The position numbers and the translations under genes are program-made. A stretch of 24,109 nucleotides of DNA, from NCBI GenBank assembly GCA_050742975.1, contig JBOGDQ010000002.1, positions 1-24,109 on the forward strand. The letters are read 5' to 3'. How positions within the stretch are numbered: the first letter of the stretch is position 1; every line of letters starts with the position of its first letter. Shown here one piece after another: positions 8,508 to 17,521 of this stretch. The notes beneath the pieces are model-generated. The model saw only the letters and a list, made by a program, of their open reading frames with translations. It searched no databases and was not told the origin of the DNA. This DNA comes from JBDTGE01 sp050742975. Its GTDB lineage: Bacteria; Actinomycetota; Actinomycetes; Mycobacteriales; Jatrophihabitantaceae.

Positions 8508-8860
8508 GGCACGCGCGGCGCTGTACCCGCACCGGCTGTGCCCAGTCCGCGGTAGCCACCCTGACCTACGCGTACTCCGACCTGACGGCAGTAGTCGGGC
8601 CGCTGGCCAGCTTCGCGGAGCCGCACTCGTACGACCTGTGCGAGCAGCACGCGCTCCGGCTCACGGTGCCACGCGGCTGGGAGGTCCTGCGGCACGTCGG
8701 TGACTTTCCCGCGCCGATACCGCACGCCGACGATCTCGAAGCGCTCGCCGACGCGGTGCGCGAGGCGGCCCGGGTCGAGATCTCGGCTACGTACGCCGGA
8801 GAGGTCGACGTGGCGACCGGCCGGCGCGGCCACCTGCGCGTCGTCCCGCCGGCGAACTGA
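8504..8860 (+). CDS. DUF3499 family protein
   Basis: The 118-residue product starts MRHARRCTRTGCAQSAVATL and has YSDLTAVVGPLASFAEPHSY, YDLCEQHALRLTVPRGWEV, all characteristic of the actinobacterial DUF3499 family. Conserved Cys residues (CTRTGC near the N-terminus, and LCEQH) look like a zinc site. The function is unknown. It consistently sits before manB in actinobacteria, which suggests a link to mannose activation or envelope glycan synthesis. An in-frame GTG at 8492 is an alternative start; the ATG at 8504 is preferred because the conserved RRCxRxGC segment follows closely and a short frame ends on it. Confidence 0.88.
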   Translation: MRHARRCTRTGCAQSAVATLTYAYSDLTAVVGPLASFAEPHSYDLCEQHALRLTVPRGWEVLRHVGDFPAPIPHADDLEALADAVREAARVEISATYAGEVDVATGRRGHLRVVPPAN

Positions 8861-8886
8861 GGCACGTGCCGGCGACGCGACCTGGG

Positions 8887-8892
8887 TAGGCT
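8887..8892 (+). promoter_or_regulatory. Leaderless -10 box (TAGGCT) for manB
   Basis: TAGGCT ends 7 nt before the GTG at 8900, with no Shine-Dalgarno in the gap, so manB probably has its own leaderless transcript in addition to any read-through from DUF3499. Confidence 0.55.
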
Positions 8893-8899
8893 GCCGAAC

Positions 8900-10264
8900 G
8901 TGGACCTTTCGACGATCATCAAGGCCTATGACGTCCGCGGGACGGTGCCAGAGCAGCTCGACGAGCCGGTGGCGCGCGCGATCGGCGCGGCGTTCATCGA
9001 CGTCACCGGCGCGAAGCGAATCGTCACCGCACACGACATGCGCGAGTCCGGGCCGCGACTGGCCCGCGCGTTCGCGGAGGGCGCACTGCATCGCGGCGCG
9101 TCGGTCGTCGAGGCTGGCCTCGGCTCGACGGACATGCTCTACTTCGCGTCCGGTCATCTGGGCCTGTCCGGTGCGATGTTCACGGCGAGCCACAACCCCG
9201 CGCAGTACAACGGCATCAAGATGTGCCGCGCCAACGCCGTCGCGATCGGCCGCGACTCCGGCCTGACGCAGATCCGCGAACGCGCCCAGACCTACCTCGA
9301 CAACGGCCTGCCTGCTGCGGAGGTCTCCGGGACGGTCGAGCAGATCGACCTGCTCACGCCGTACGCCGAGTACCTGCGCAAGCTGGTCGACCTGTCCGGC
9401 ATCCGCCCGCTGCGTGTGGTGGTCGATGCGGGCAACGGAATGGGCGGCTACACCGTGCCCGCCGTACTGGGTGATGCGTCCCTTCCCGCGCTGCCCCTGA
9501 CGATCGTCCCGCTGTACTTCGAGCTGGACGGCTCGTTCCCCAATCACGAGGCCAACCCGCTGGAACCGGCGAACATCGTCGACCTGCAGCGCAAGGTCGT
9601 CGAGGAGCGCGCCGACATCGGGCTGGCCTTCGACGGTGACGCCGACCGGTGTTTCGTCGTGGACGCGGCCGGCGCGGCGGTCTCGCCGAGCGCGATCACC
9701 GCGCTGGTGGCCGCTCGCGAACTGGCCAAGGCCCCCGGCTCAACGGTGATCCACAACCTGATCACCTCGCACGCCGTCCCTGAGGTGATCGCCGAGAACG
9801 GCGGCGTCGCGGTGCGCACCCGCGTCGGTCACTCGTTCATCAAGGGCGAGATGGCCGAGCGCAACGCGGTGTTCGGCGGTGAGCACTCGGCGCACTACTA
9901 CTTCCGCGACTTCTGGTACGCCGACACCGGGATGCTGGCCGCGATGCACGTGCTGGCCGCGCTGGGTGAGCAGCGCGGCACGCTCGCCGAACTCACCGCC
10001 CGCTACAACCGCTACGTCGCCTCGGGCGAGATCAACTCGATCGTCGAGGACCAGGCCGGACGCGAGGCAGCGGTCCGGGCCGCGTTCGCCGACCGGGGCG
10101 AGTCGGACGAGCTGGACGGGCTGACCGTCGAGCTTCCGGACGGGAGCTGGTTCAACGTGCGCGCGTCCAATACCGAACCGCTGCTGCGCCTGAACGTCGA
10201 GGCGGCCGACAAGGCAACGATGGCCACGCTGCGCGACGACGTGCTCGCCGTCATCCGCGGCTGA
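8900..10264 (+). CDS. manB: Phosphomannomutase/phosphoglucomutase
   Basis: The 454-residue product belongs to the alpha-D-phosphohexomutase superfamily and converts mannose-6-phosphate to mannose-1-phosphate, the precursor of GDP-mannose for mannolipids and glycoproteins; many also accept glucose phosphates. The four active-site elements are present: the phosphoserine loop TASHNPAQYNGIK (Ser97), the metal loop FDGDADR (245-250), the sugar-specificity loop GGEHSAHYYF, and the phosphate-binding RASNTEPLLRLNVEA at the C-terminus. The GTG start is preceded by TAGGCT at leaderless spacing. A Trm112-like gene follows after 13 nt. Confidence 0.95.
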   Translation: MDLSTIIKAYDVRGTVPEQLDEPVARAIGAAFIDVTGAKRIVTAHDMRESGPRLARAFAEGALHRGASVVEAGLGSTDMLYFASGHLGLSGAMFTASHNPAQYNGIKMCRANAVAIGRDSGLTQIRERAQTYLDNGLPAAEVSGTVEQIDLLTPYAEYLRKLVDLSGIRPLRVVVDAGNGMGGYTVPAVLGDASLPALPLTIVPLYFELDGSFPNHEANPLEPANIVDLQRKVVEERADIGLAFDGDADRCFVVDAAGAAVSPSAITALVAARELAKAPGSTVIHNLITSHAVPEVIAENGGVAVRTRVGHSFIKGEMAERNAVFGGEHSAHYYFRDFWYADTGMLAAMHVLAALGEQRGTLAELTARYNRYVASGEINSIVEDQAGREAAVRAAFADRGESDELDGLTVELPDGSWFNVRASNTEPLLRLNVEAADKATMATLRDDVLAVIRG

Positions 10265-10277
10265 TCTCGGGGCAAGC

Positions 10278-10481
10278 ATGGGTATCGACGCCGGACTGCT
10301 CGAGTTGCTCGCCTGCCCGAGCGACGACCACGCACCGCTGCGCGAGCAGAGCAGGGACGGCAGGGACGTGCTGGTGTGCACGCACTGCGCGACGAGCTTC
10401 CCGATCGAGGACGGCATCCCGGTGCTGCTCGTCGACGACGCGACGCCCGGCCCCAACGGCATCGGCAACGCGGCCACGTGA
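10278..10481 (+). CDS. Trm112-like small zinc-binding-type protein
   Basis: The 67-residue product reads MGIDAGLLELLACPSDDHAP, then VLVCTHCATSFPIEDGIPVL, the pattern of the Trm112/UPF0434 family (LLELLACP...C..C...FPIxDGIPVLL). One of the usual four zinc Cys (the second in CPxC) is Ser-Asp here, leaving three. In eukaryotes and archaea Trm112 activates methyltransferases; in actinobacteria its role in the mannose cluster is unknown. Its TGA overlaps the GTG of the next gene (GTGA), so translation is coupled. Confidence 0.88.
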   Translation: MGIDAGLLELLACPSDDHAPLREQSRDGRDVLVCTHCATSFPIEDGIPVLLVDDATPGPNGIGNAAT

Positions 10482-11635
10482 TCATGGCGTTCGACGAGGC
10501 GCTGCTCGATGACGAGGACGCCCTTGTGCGCCGGGACGGTCAGCGGCTGCTGTGGACGCTCGCCACCGCCGGCGCGCAGGTGCGCCGGGCGATCGACACC
10601 TACGAGGACTTCGGCGTCGAGCGGCTGCGGGGCGAGCTGCCCCGCGCGCTGCTGATCGCGACCGACGCGCCGCCGTCGGTGACCGTCCGCGTGGTCACCC
10701 GGCTCAGCTGCGAGGCCACGCCGGCCCTCGCCTGGCACGGCGTGGAACTGCCGCGCTGGGCCGGGCCCGCCGACGCGCTGCTCATCGGTGCCGTCGACGG
10801 GCGCCACCCGCGACTGGCCGCGCTGGCCGAGCAGGGTGCGCGGCGCGGGCTGGCGATGGCGGTCGTCGCCCCTGCCGACTCGCAGGTCGCGGCCGCGGCC
10901 GGCCGCGCGCCGATCCACGAACTCGCCGCCGACCTGAACGTCCGCGCGTTCCGGTGGGCCGTGCTCACGCCCCTGTTGCAGGCACTCGACGCGCTCGGCG
11001 TGCACGAGGTCCCACGCTCGCTGCTGACCGAGGTGGCGGACGCGCTGGACCAGAGCGCCGAGATCTGCCGGCCGGGCAGCGAGGCGTTCACCAACCCGGC
11101 GAAGGCCCTCGCCGTCGAGTTCGCGGACGCGCAGCCACTCATCGCGGGAGCCGGTGCGCTCGCCGGCGTCGCCGCGCGCGCCACCGCCGACGCGCTGCAG
11201 CTGTGCGCCGGTGTCCCTGCGGTCGCGGTCAGCCTGCCCGACGGCGTGGCGCGCGCTGGTGCGGTCCTGCGCGGCGCCGGACCGTCCCCCGCCGGCGGTG
11301 ACGACTTCTTCCGGGATCGGGTCGACGAGGGCGGCCCGCCCCGAGCCCGGCTCGTCGTGGTCGGCGACGACGGCAACGCGGAGGACCCGGAGCTGGGACC
11401 GCGCTCGGGCGCGCAAATCCAGCTCGATGAGGTCGCGGCCCGGCGCGCTGCTGCCGCCCTGCACCGCTTGGCCGGCGAACTCGGACTGCGCTCGTCGAGC
11501 GTGGACGTCCCGGCCGGATCCCCCCTCGCCCGCTTCGCATCGGCCGCTGCGTTCGGCGACTTCACCGCCGTGTACCTGGCCCTCGGCCTCGGCCTCGAAC
11601 CCGGCGCCGCCGCCCCCGGAGAACTCGCCCATTAA
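10478..11635 (+). CDS. TobH/SIS-like phosphosugar isomerase-fold protein
   Basis: From the GTG at 10478 the product is 385 residues (VIMAFDEALLDDEDALVRRD and on); an ATG two codons later is an alternative. The position between manB-Trm112 and manA, and the sequence style (Ala-rich alpha/beta with WAGPADALLIGAVDGRHPRL, LAMAVVAPADSQVAAAAGRA and a C-terminal VYLALGLGLEPG), match the actinobacterial TobH-like protein, sometimes annotated as bifunctional glucose/mannose-6-phosphate isomerase because it resembles the double-SIS fold. I see no PGI catalytic signature, so activity is uncertain; a regulatory or sugar-binding role is possible. The GTGA overlap couples it to the Trm112-like gene. Confidence 0.75.
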   Translation: MIMAFDEALLDDEDALVRRDGQRLLWTLATAGAQVRRAIDTYEDFGVERLRGELPRALLIATDAPPSVTVRVVTRLSCEATPALAWHGVELPRWAGPADALLIGAVDGRHPRLAALAEQGARRGLAMAVVAPADSQVAAAAGRAPIHELAADLNVRAFRWAVLTPLLQALDALGVHEVPRSLLTEVADALDQSAEICRPGSEAFTNPAKALAVEFADAQPLIAGAGALAGVAARATADALQLCAGVPAVAVSLPDGVARAGAVLRGAGPSPAGGDDFFRDRVDEGGPPRARLVVVGDDGNAEDPELGPRSGAQIQLDEVAARRAAAALHRLAGELGLRSSSVDVPAGSPLARFASAAAFGDFTAVYLALGLGLEPGAAAPGELAH

Positions 11636-11746
11636 TATTCTGTGCTCAGGCGCCCCTCGCGACCACCACTCGCTGCCGTTTGTGATCGAGGTGCCGACGA
11701 AGGTTGTAGAGGTGACCACGGCGCGATGAGCGCTTGCGCGAAGAGC

Positions 11747-11764
11747 CCGCTCGCGCGCGAGCGG
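11747..11764. repeat. Perfect 18-bp palindrome
   Basis: CCGCTCGCGCGCGAGCGG equals its own reverse complement. It is flanked by two copies of CTTGCGCG (about 11733 and 11771) in the 229-bp gap before the cation transporter gene. It resembles GC-rich intergenic palindromes common in actinobacteria. Confidence 0.7.
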
Positions 11765-11794
11765 AGCGAGCTTGCGCGCGGACCGAGCGATCCT

Positions 11795-11832
11795 CCCCCA
11801 CCGGCTACGCCTTCATTGGCGGGGGTACCCCC
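11795..11832. repeat. C5/G5/C5 hairpin element ahead of the cation transporter gene
   Basis: CCCCCACC (11795-11802) can pair with GGCGGGGG (11818-11825), a stem of 8 bp with one A-C mismatch and a 15-nt loop. The same G5 arm is also half of the perfect palindrome GGGGGTACCCCC (11821-11832). The overall plan resembles a repeated intergenic hairpin often seen in Streptomyces genomes. It ends 32 nt before the transporter ATG and could act as terminator, attenuator or repeat. Confidence 0.55.
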
Positions 11833-11864
11833 GTTCTGCCCTTTGGGCCGGTCGGGAGGGACGC

Positions 11865-12773
11865 ATGAGCGGAAATAGCAGAGCGGTAGTTGCTGCTCTT
11901 GCGGCGAACTTGGGCATCGCGGTGATCAAGTTCGTCGCGTTCGCGATTACGGGATCGTCCTCGATGCTCGCCGAGGGCGTCCACTCGGTGGTGGACTCGG
12001 GCAACCAGGGGCTGTTGCTGGTCGGTGGCCGCTCGGCCCGGCGTCGTGCCACCACCGAGCACCCGTTCGGCTACGGCCGCGACCGGTACGTCTACGGCTT
12101 TCTCGTCGCGCTGATGCTGTTCTCCGCGGGCGGCCTGTTCGCGCTGTACGAGGGCATCGAGAAGATCCGGCACCCGCATCACCTCGAGTCGGTCGTCGTC
12201 GCCATCGTGGTGCTGCTGGTCGCGATCTGCCTCGAGTCGTTCTCGCTGCGAACGGCGATCAGGGAGTCCCGTCCGCTCAAGGGTGCTGAGAGCTGGGTGC
12301 AGTTCATCCGGCACGCCAAGGTGCCCGAGCTGCCGGTCGTGCTGCTCGAGGACGTCGCGGCGCTCACCGGACTGGCGCTCGCGCTGCTCGGGGTCGGCAT
12401 CGCGACGATCACCGGAGAACCGGTCTGGGACGGTATCGGGACGTGCGCGATCGGGGTCCTGCTCATCACCGTCGCGATCGTGCTGGTGATCGAGACCAAG
12501 AGCCTGCTGCTCGGCGAGTCCGCCGCACCTGCCCAGGTCGCCGCCATCCAGGCGGCGCTCACCGGGCCCGGCGTGGAGCGCGTCATCCACCTGCGGACGA
12601 TGCATCTCGGCCCGGAGGAGCTGCTGGTCGGTGCGAAGCTCGCGATGCCGGCCGAGGCCGGCCTGGGCGACGTCGCGGCCGCGATCGACGCCGCCGAGGC
12701 CCGCGTCCGCCGAGCTGTGCCGACCGCGCGCGTCATCTACCTCGAACCGGACATCGACCGCGGGAGCGCGTGA
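11865..12773 (+). CDS. Cation diffusion facilitator family transporter
   Basis: The 302-residue membrane protein exports divalent metals (typically zinc or manganese) by proton exchange. About six transmembrane helices are seen, for example GFLVALMLFSAGGLFALYEG and SVVVAIVVLLVAICLESFSL. The family motif HSVVD (His40, Asp44) in helix 2 is a metal site, followed by EHPFGYGRDRYVYGF. The second site in VVLLEDVAALTGLALALLG has Glu/Asp where many members have HxxxD, as in the SLC30A9-like branch. A C-terminal cytosolic domain (VERVIHLRTMHLGPEELLVG) is present. The ATG has a GGGAGG ribosome site. Metal cannot be read; manA nearby needs zinc, but a link is speculation. Confidence 0.93.
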   Translation: MSGNSRAVVAALAANLGIAVIKFVAFAITGSSSMLAEGVHSVVDSGNQGLLLVGGRSARRRATTEHPFGYGRDRYVYGFLVALMLFSAGGLFALYEGIEKIRHPHHLESVVVAIVVLLVAICLESFSLRTAIRESRPLKGAESWVQFIRHAKVPELPVVLLEDVAALTGLALALLGVGIATITGEPVWDGIGTCAIGVLLITVAIVLVIETKSLLLGESAAPAQVAAIQAALTGPGVERVIHLRTMHLGPEELLVGAKLAMPAEAGLGDVAAAIDAAEARVRRAVPTARVIYLEPDIDRGSA

Positions 12774-12858
12774 AGCCCGCCGTCACACCCGGCACCGGTA
12801 CGCCGGTCGGCGGCGCGGTACAGCCGATACGCGGCCCGGCCGGCTGCGCGCCGGCGAA

Positions 12859-12864
12859 TAGGAT
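12859..12864 (+). promoter_or_regulatory. Leaderless -10 box (TAGGAT) for manA
   Basis: TAGGAT ends 6 nt before the GTG at 12871; no Shine-Dalgarno lies between them. Confidence 0.55.
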
Positions 12865-12870
12865 CGCCCC

Positions 12871-14127
12871 GTGCCTGTGCCAGCCGTCTTCGCTCTCGAC
12901 GGCATGGTGCGCGACTACGCGTGGGGCTCGACGAGCGCGATCCAGCAGCTGCTCGGCCGCGAGCCCGACGGACGGCCGGCCGCCGAGTTGTGGTTCGGCG
13001 CGCACGCGGATGATCCGGCGTCGGTCCCATCGCTGGGCACGACGCTGGACCAGCTGATCGAAGCCGACCCCGAAGGACTGCTCGGCCCGCGCGTAGTCGC
13101 GCAGTTCGGTCCGCAGCTGCCGTTCCTGCTCAAGGTCCTCGCCGCGGACAAGGCGCTGTCGATCCAGGTGCATCCCACGATCGAGCAGGCGGAGGCCGGC
13201 TTCGCCGCCGAGGACGCGGCCGGTGTGCCGCGCGACGCGCCCACCCGCAACTACCGCGACCGCAACCACAAGCCGGAACTGCTGTGCGCGCTCACCGTGT
13301 TCACCGCGCTGTGCGGGTTCCGCCCACCGGCCGAGACGGTGCGGTTGATCGACGAGCTTCCGGCGGTCGTCGGCGAGGCCCTGTCCGACGTCCGGGCCGA
13401 TCTCGACGCCACCAACGAGTCGGTGGCCCTACGAGCCGCGTTCACCCGCCTGCTGACGCTCCCGACCGACGACCGCGCAGCGCTGGTGGACCGCGTCGTC
13501 TCCGGATGTCGCGGCATCCTCACCCGGTATCCACCGCTCGCGGCGTGGGCGGACGGCCCGGTCGGGGCGGCGCGAGTCGTCGACCTGTGCGCCCGTGATT
13601 TCCCCGGCGACGTCGGTGCGGTGCTCTCCCTGCTGCTCAACCCCGTCGTGCTCCAGCCGGGGGAGGCGATCTATCTCGGCGCGGGGAACCTCCATGCGTA
13701 CCTGCGCGGAATGGGCGTGGAAATCATGGCCAGCAGCGACAACGTGCTGCGCTGCGGCCTGACCGCCAAGCACGTCGACGTCGCCGAACTGCTCACGATC
13801 ACCGACTTCACCCCGCTGCCCGAGCCCCGCTGGCCGGATTCGCGCCGTGCTGGGTTCGGCGTCGACTTCGAGGTGCCCGTTCCGGACTTCCACCTGCACT
13901 CGGCGGACTTGGACGCGTATCGCAAACCGGGCTGCGACGCCGGTTCGTGCGCCGCCGGGACCGCGGGTCAGCCGTATCTCGTCCTGTGTGCTTCCGGAGC
14001 GGTGAGCGTCGAAGCCGAGGGGACCGTGGTGACCCTGACTCCCGGCCACGCGGCGTTCGTGCCAGCGCGGGAGGTCGCATTCACGCTGCGGGGCACCGGC
14101 CAGACGTTCCTCGCCACCGTCGGCTGA
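12871..14127 (+). CDS. manA: Mannose-6-phosphate isomerase, class I
   Basis: The 418-residue product is a type I, zinc-dependent phosphomannose isomerase that interconverts fructose-6-phosphate and mannose-6-phosphate. The zinc ligands are visible: SIQVHP (Gln99, His101), HKPEL (Glu136) and GAGNLHAYLRG (His275). The start FALDGMVRDYAWGS and the block MASSDNVLRCGLTAKHVDV are also diagnostic. The cupin-like C-terminal domain ends with TPGHAAFVPAREVAFTLRGT. Together with pgi and manB it supplies mannose-1-phosphate. The GTG start is preceded by TAGGAT at leaderless spacing, so it does not depend on the transporter transcript. Confidence 0.96.
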   Translation: MPVPAVFALDGMVRDYAWGSTSAIQQLLGREPDGRPAAELWFGAHADDPASVPSLGTTLDQLIEADPEGLLGPRVVAQFGPQLPFLLKVLAADKALSIQVHPTIEQAEAGFAAEDAAGVPRDAPTRNYRDRNHKPELLCALTVFTALCGFRPPAETVRLIDELPAVVGEALSDVRADLDATNESVALRAAFTRLLTLPTDDRAALVDRVVSGCRGILTRYPPLAAWADGPVGAARVVDLCARDFPGDVGAVLSLLLNPVVLQPGEAIYLGAGNLHAYLRGMGVEIMASSDNVLRCGLTAKHVDVAELLTITDFTPLPEPRWPDSRRAGFGVDFEVPVPDFHLHSADLDAYRKPGCDAGSCAAGTAGQPYLVLCASGAVSVEAEGTVVTLTPGHAAFVPAREVAFTLRGTGQTFLATVG

Positions 14128-14143
14128 GCGCCCGTCGGCTAAC

Positions 14144-14154
14144 TTGACACGACC

Positions 14155-14164
<10 letters not shown>
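14144..14164 (+). promoter_or_regulatory. Candidate promoter elements for merR-sahH
   Basis: TTGACA (14144-14149) is a perfect -35 hexamer, but no -10 lies at 17 bp. TAGCTT (14159-14164) ends 8 nt before ATG 14173 and would give a leaderless MerR-SahH transcript. TAACTT (14140-14145) could serve GTG 14155. Which is used cannot be decided. Confidence 0.35.
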
Positions 14165-16011
<1,847 letters not shown>

Positions 16012-16026
16012 CCGCTCGATCCATCT

Positions 16027-16077
16027 TTGGCCCCGTAGCAGGGCGACGCGCCGAACAATTGCCTGCTTCGGGGCCAA
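16027..16077. terminator. Long inverted repeat downstream of sahH, probable terminator
   Basis: TTGGCCCCGTAGCAGG (16027-16042) pairs with CCTGCTTCGGGGCCAA (16062-16077): 15 of 16 positions pair with one T-T mismatch, and the loop is 19 nt. It starts 15 nt after the sahH stop. No U-tract follows, which is common for actinobacterial hairpin terminators. It may stop sahH transcription in either direction. Confidence 0.65.
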
Positions 16078-16121
16078 GACGGGTGTTGGCGTTGTCGGCG
16101 GGGCGTGCCAGGGTCTGCGTC

Positions 16122-17207
16122 ATGACTGATGTACTCCTCGCCGTCGGCACGAACAAGGGGCTGTTTCTCGCGCGCAGCTCCGACCGGGCCACCTGGCAGC
16201 TGTCCGACCTGCAGTTCCCGATGACCGGCGTGTACGCAGTCGCGATCGACACCCGGACCGATCGGCCGAGGGTCCTGGCCTCGGCCACCAGCGAGCACTG
16301 GGGCCCGTCGGTGTTCCACAGCGACGACCTCGGCGCGTCCTGGGCCGAGCCGGACGAGGGCGCGATCGCGTTCCCGGCAGACACCGGCGCCGCGCTCGCC
16401 CGCGCCTGGGCGCTGGTGCCGTCGCCGGCCGAACCCGATGTGGTCTGGGCCGGGTCCGAGCCCCAGGGCCTGTTCCGCAGCGAGGACCGCGGCGAGCACT
16501 TCACCTTCCACCGCGCCCTGTGGGACCACCCGCACCGGCCGGAGTGGGGCGCGGGCTTCGGCGGCGCCGCGATCCACACCGTCCTGCCGCACCCGAGCGA
16601 CCCGAAGCGGATGGTCGTCGCCATGTCCACCGGCGGGGTGTACCGCACCGACGACGGCGGCGACAGCTGGGCGGCGTCCAACCGTGGCGTCAGCGCCTAC
16701 TTCCTGCCCGACCCCCAGCCGGAGTTCGGCCAGTGCGTGCACAAGGTCGCGCGCGACGCCGCGGAGCCGACCCGGATGTTCCTGCAGAACCACCGCGGCG
16801 TCTATCGCAGCGATGACGAGGGCCGCTCGTGGACCTCGATCGCCGACGACCTGCCGGCCGACTTCGGGTTCGCGATGGTTGCACACCCCACGAAGGCCGG
16901 CGTGGCGTACAACTTCCCGATCGTGAGCGACGGCGACCGCATGCCGCCGGACCGGGCCTGCCGCGTGTTCCGCACTGCCGACTCGGGGGTGACCTGGACG
17001 GGACTCACCGATGGTCTGCCGCAGCAGGACTACTACGGCAGCGTGCTGCGCGACGCGATGTGCGCCGACGACGCCGAACCGGCCGGGCTGTACTTCGGCA
17101 CCCGCAACGGGGAGGTCTACGCCAGCCCCGACGAGGGCGAGCACTGGAACCTGGTCGTCGACCACCTGCCCGACGTCCTCTGCGTCCGGGCCGCGGTCAT
17201 CGGGTGA
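16122..17207 (+). CDS. BNR/Asp-box beta-propeller protein (sialidase/VPS10-like fold)
   Basis: The 361-residue product contains six Asp-box-like motifs (S/T-x-D-x-G-x-x-W): HSDDLGASW (66-74), RSEDRGEHF, RTDDGGDSW, RSDDEGRSW, RTADSGVTW and SPDEGEHW near the end, as expected for a six-bladed propeller. The sialidase catalytic Arg triad and FRIP motif are not seen, and there is no signal peptide, so it is probably a cytosolic non-sialidase member. The ATG at 16122 was chosen because MTDVLLAVGTNKGLFL is the natural first blade. A MoaD-like gene starts 4 nt after the stop. These two families are found paired in actinobacteria; the partner may act as a carrier for it. The function is unknown. Confidence 0.88.
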   Translation: MTDVLLAVGTNKGLFLARSSDRATWQLSDLQFPMTGVYAVAIDTRTDRPRVLASATSEHWGPSVFHSDDLGASWAEPDEGAIAFPADTGAALARAWALVPSPAEPDVVWAGSEPQGLFRSEDRGEHFTFHRALWDHPHRPEWGAGFGGAAIHTVLPHPSDPKRMVVAMSTGGVYRTDDGGDSWAASNRGVSAYFLPDPQPEFGQCVHKVARDAAEPTRMFLQNHRGVYRSDDEGRSWTSIADDLPADFGFAMVAHPTKAGVAYNFPIVSDGDRMPPDRACRVFRTADSGVTWTGLTDGLPQQDYYGSVLRDAMCADDAEPAGLYFGTRNGEVYASPDEGEHWNLVVDHLPDVLCVRAAVIG

Positions 17208-17211
17208 CGAG

Positions 17212-17493
17212 ATGACCCGTGTCGTGATCCCGGGAGCGCTGCGGCAGTTCACCGACGGAGCCGCGCACGTCGACCTCGCTCTCGCCGACGGCGCGAACCT
17301 GGCCGACCTGCTCGACGCGCTGGAAGCGGACCGGCCGAGGCTGGCCCGCCGCATCCGCGACGAGCAGGGCGAGCTGCGGCGCTTCGTGAACGTCTACGTC
17401 GACGGCGAGGACGCCCGTACCTGCGGTGAGCTCGGTGCGAGCGTGCCCGCCGGGGCCGAGGTGCTGATCCTGCCCTCGGTCGCCGGCGGATGA
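17212..17493 (+). CDS. MoaD/ThiS-family ubiquitin-like sulfur-carrier protein
   Basis: The 93-residue product has a beta-grasp pattern (VVIPGALRQFTDGAAHVDLA, then FVNVYVDGEDARTCGELGAS, VPAGAEVLILPSVAGG) and ends exactly in Gly-Gly, the feature that is adenylated and thiocarboxylated in MoaD, ThiS and CysO. No MoaE, ThiG, MoeB or CysM-like gene is in the window, so the pathway is open. It is coupled to the propeller gene with 4 nt between them, which suggests the two work together. It converges on the SGNH hydrolase gene. Confidence 0.9.
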   Translation: MTRVVIPGALRQFTDGAAHVDLALADGANLADLLDALEADRPRLARRIRDEQGELRRFVNVYVDGEDARTCGELGASVPAGAEVLILPSVAGG

Positions 17494-17521
17494 CGCCGCG
17501 TGTGCCTGCCAGGGGTGCCGG

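Noticed and set aside
9740..11719. A 659-codon minus-strand frame opposite manB and the TobH-like gene
   Set aside because: Low-complexity, no recognisable motif, and fully antisense to well-supported genes.
11642..11878. Short plus-strand frame across the palindrome region before the transporter
   Set aside because: It runs through palindromes and hairpin arms, lacks a ribosome site and overlaps the transporter start in another frame.
14128..14154. SAH riboswitch upstream of sahH
   Set aside because: The sequence before sahH is coding (MerR domain), and the 27-bp gap before that is too short to hold the aptamer.
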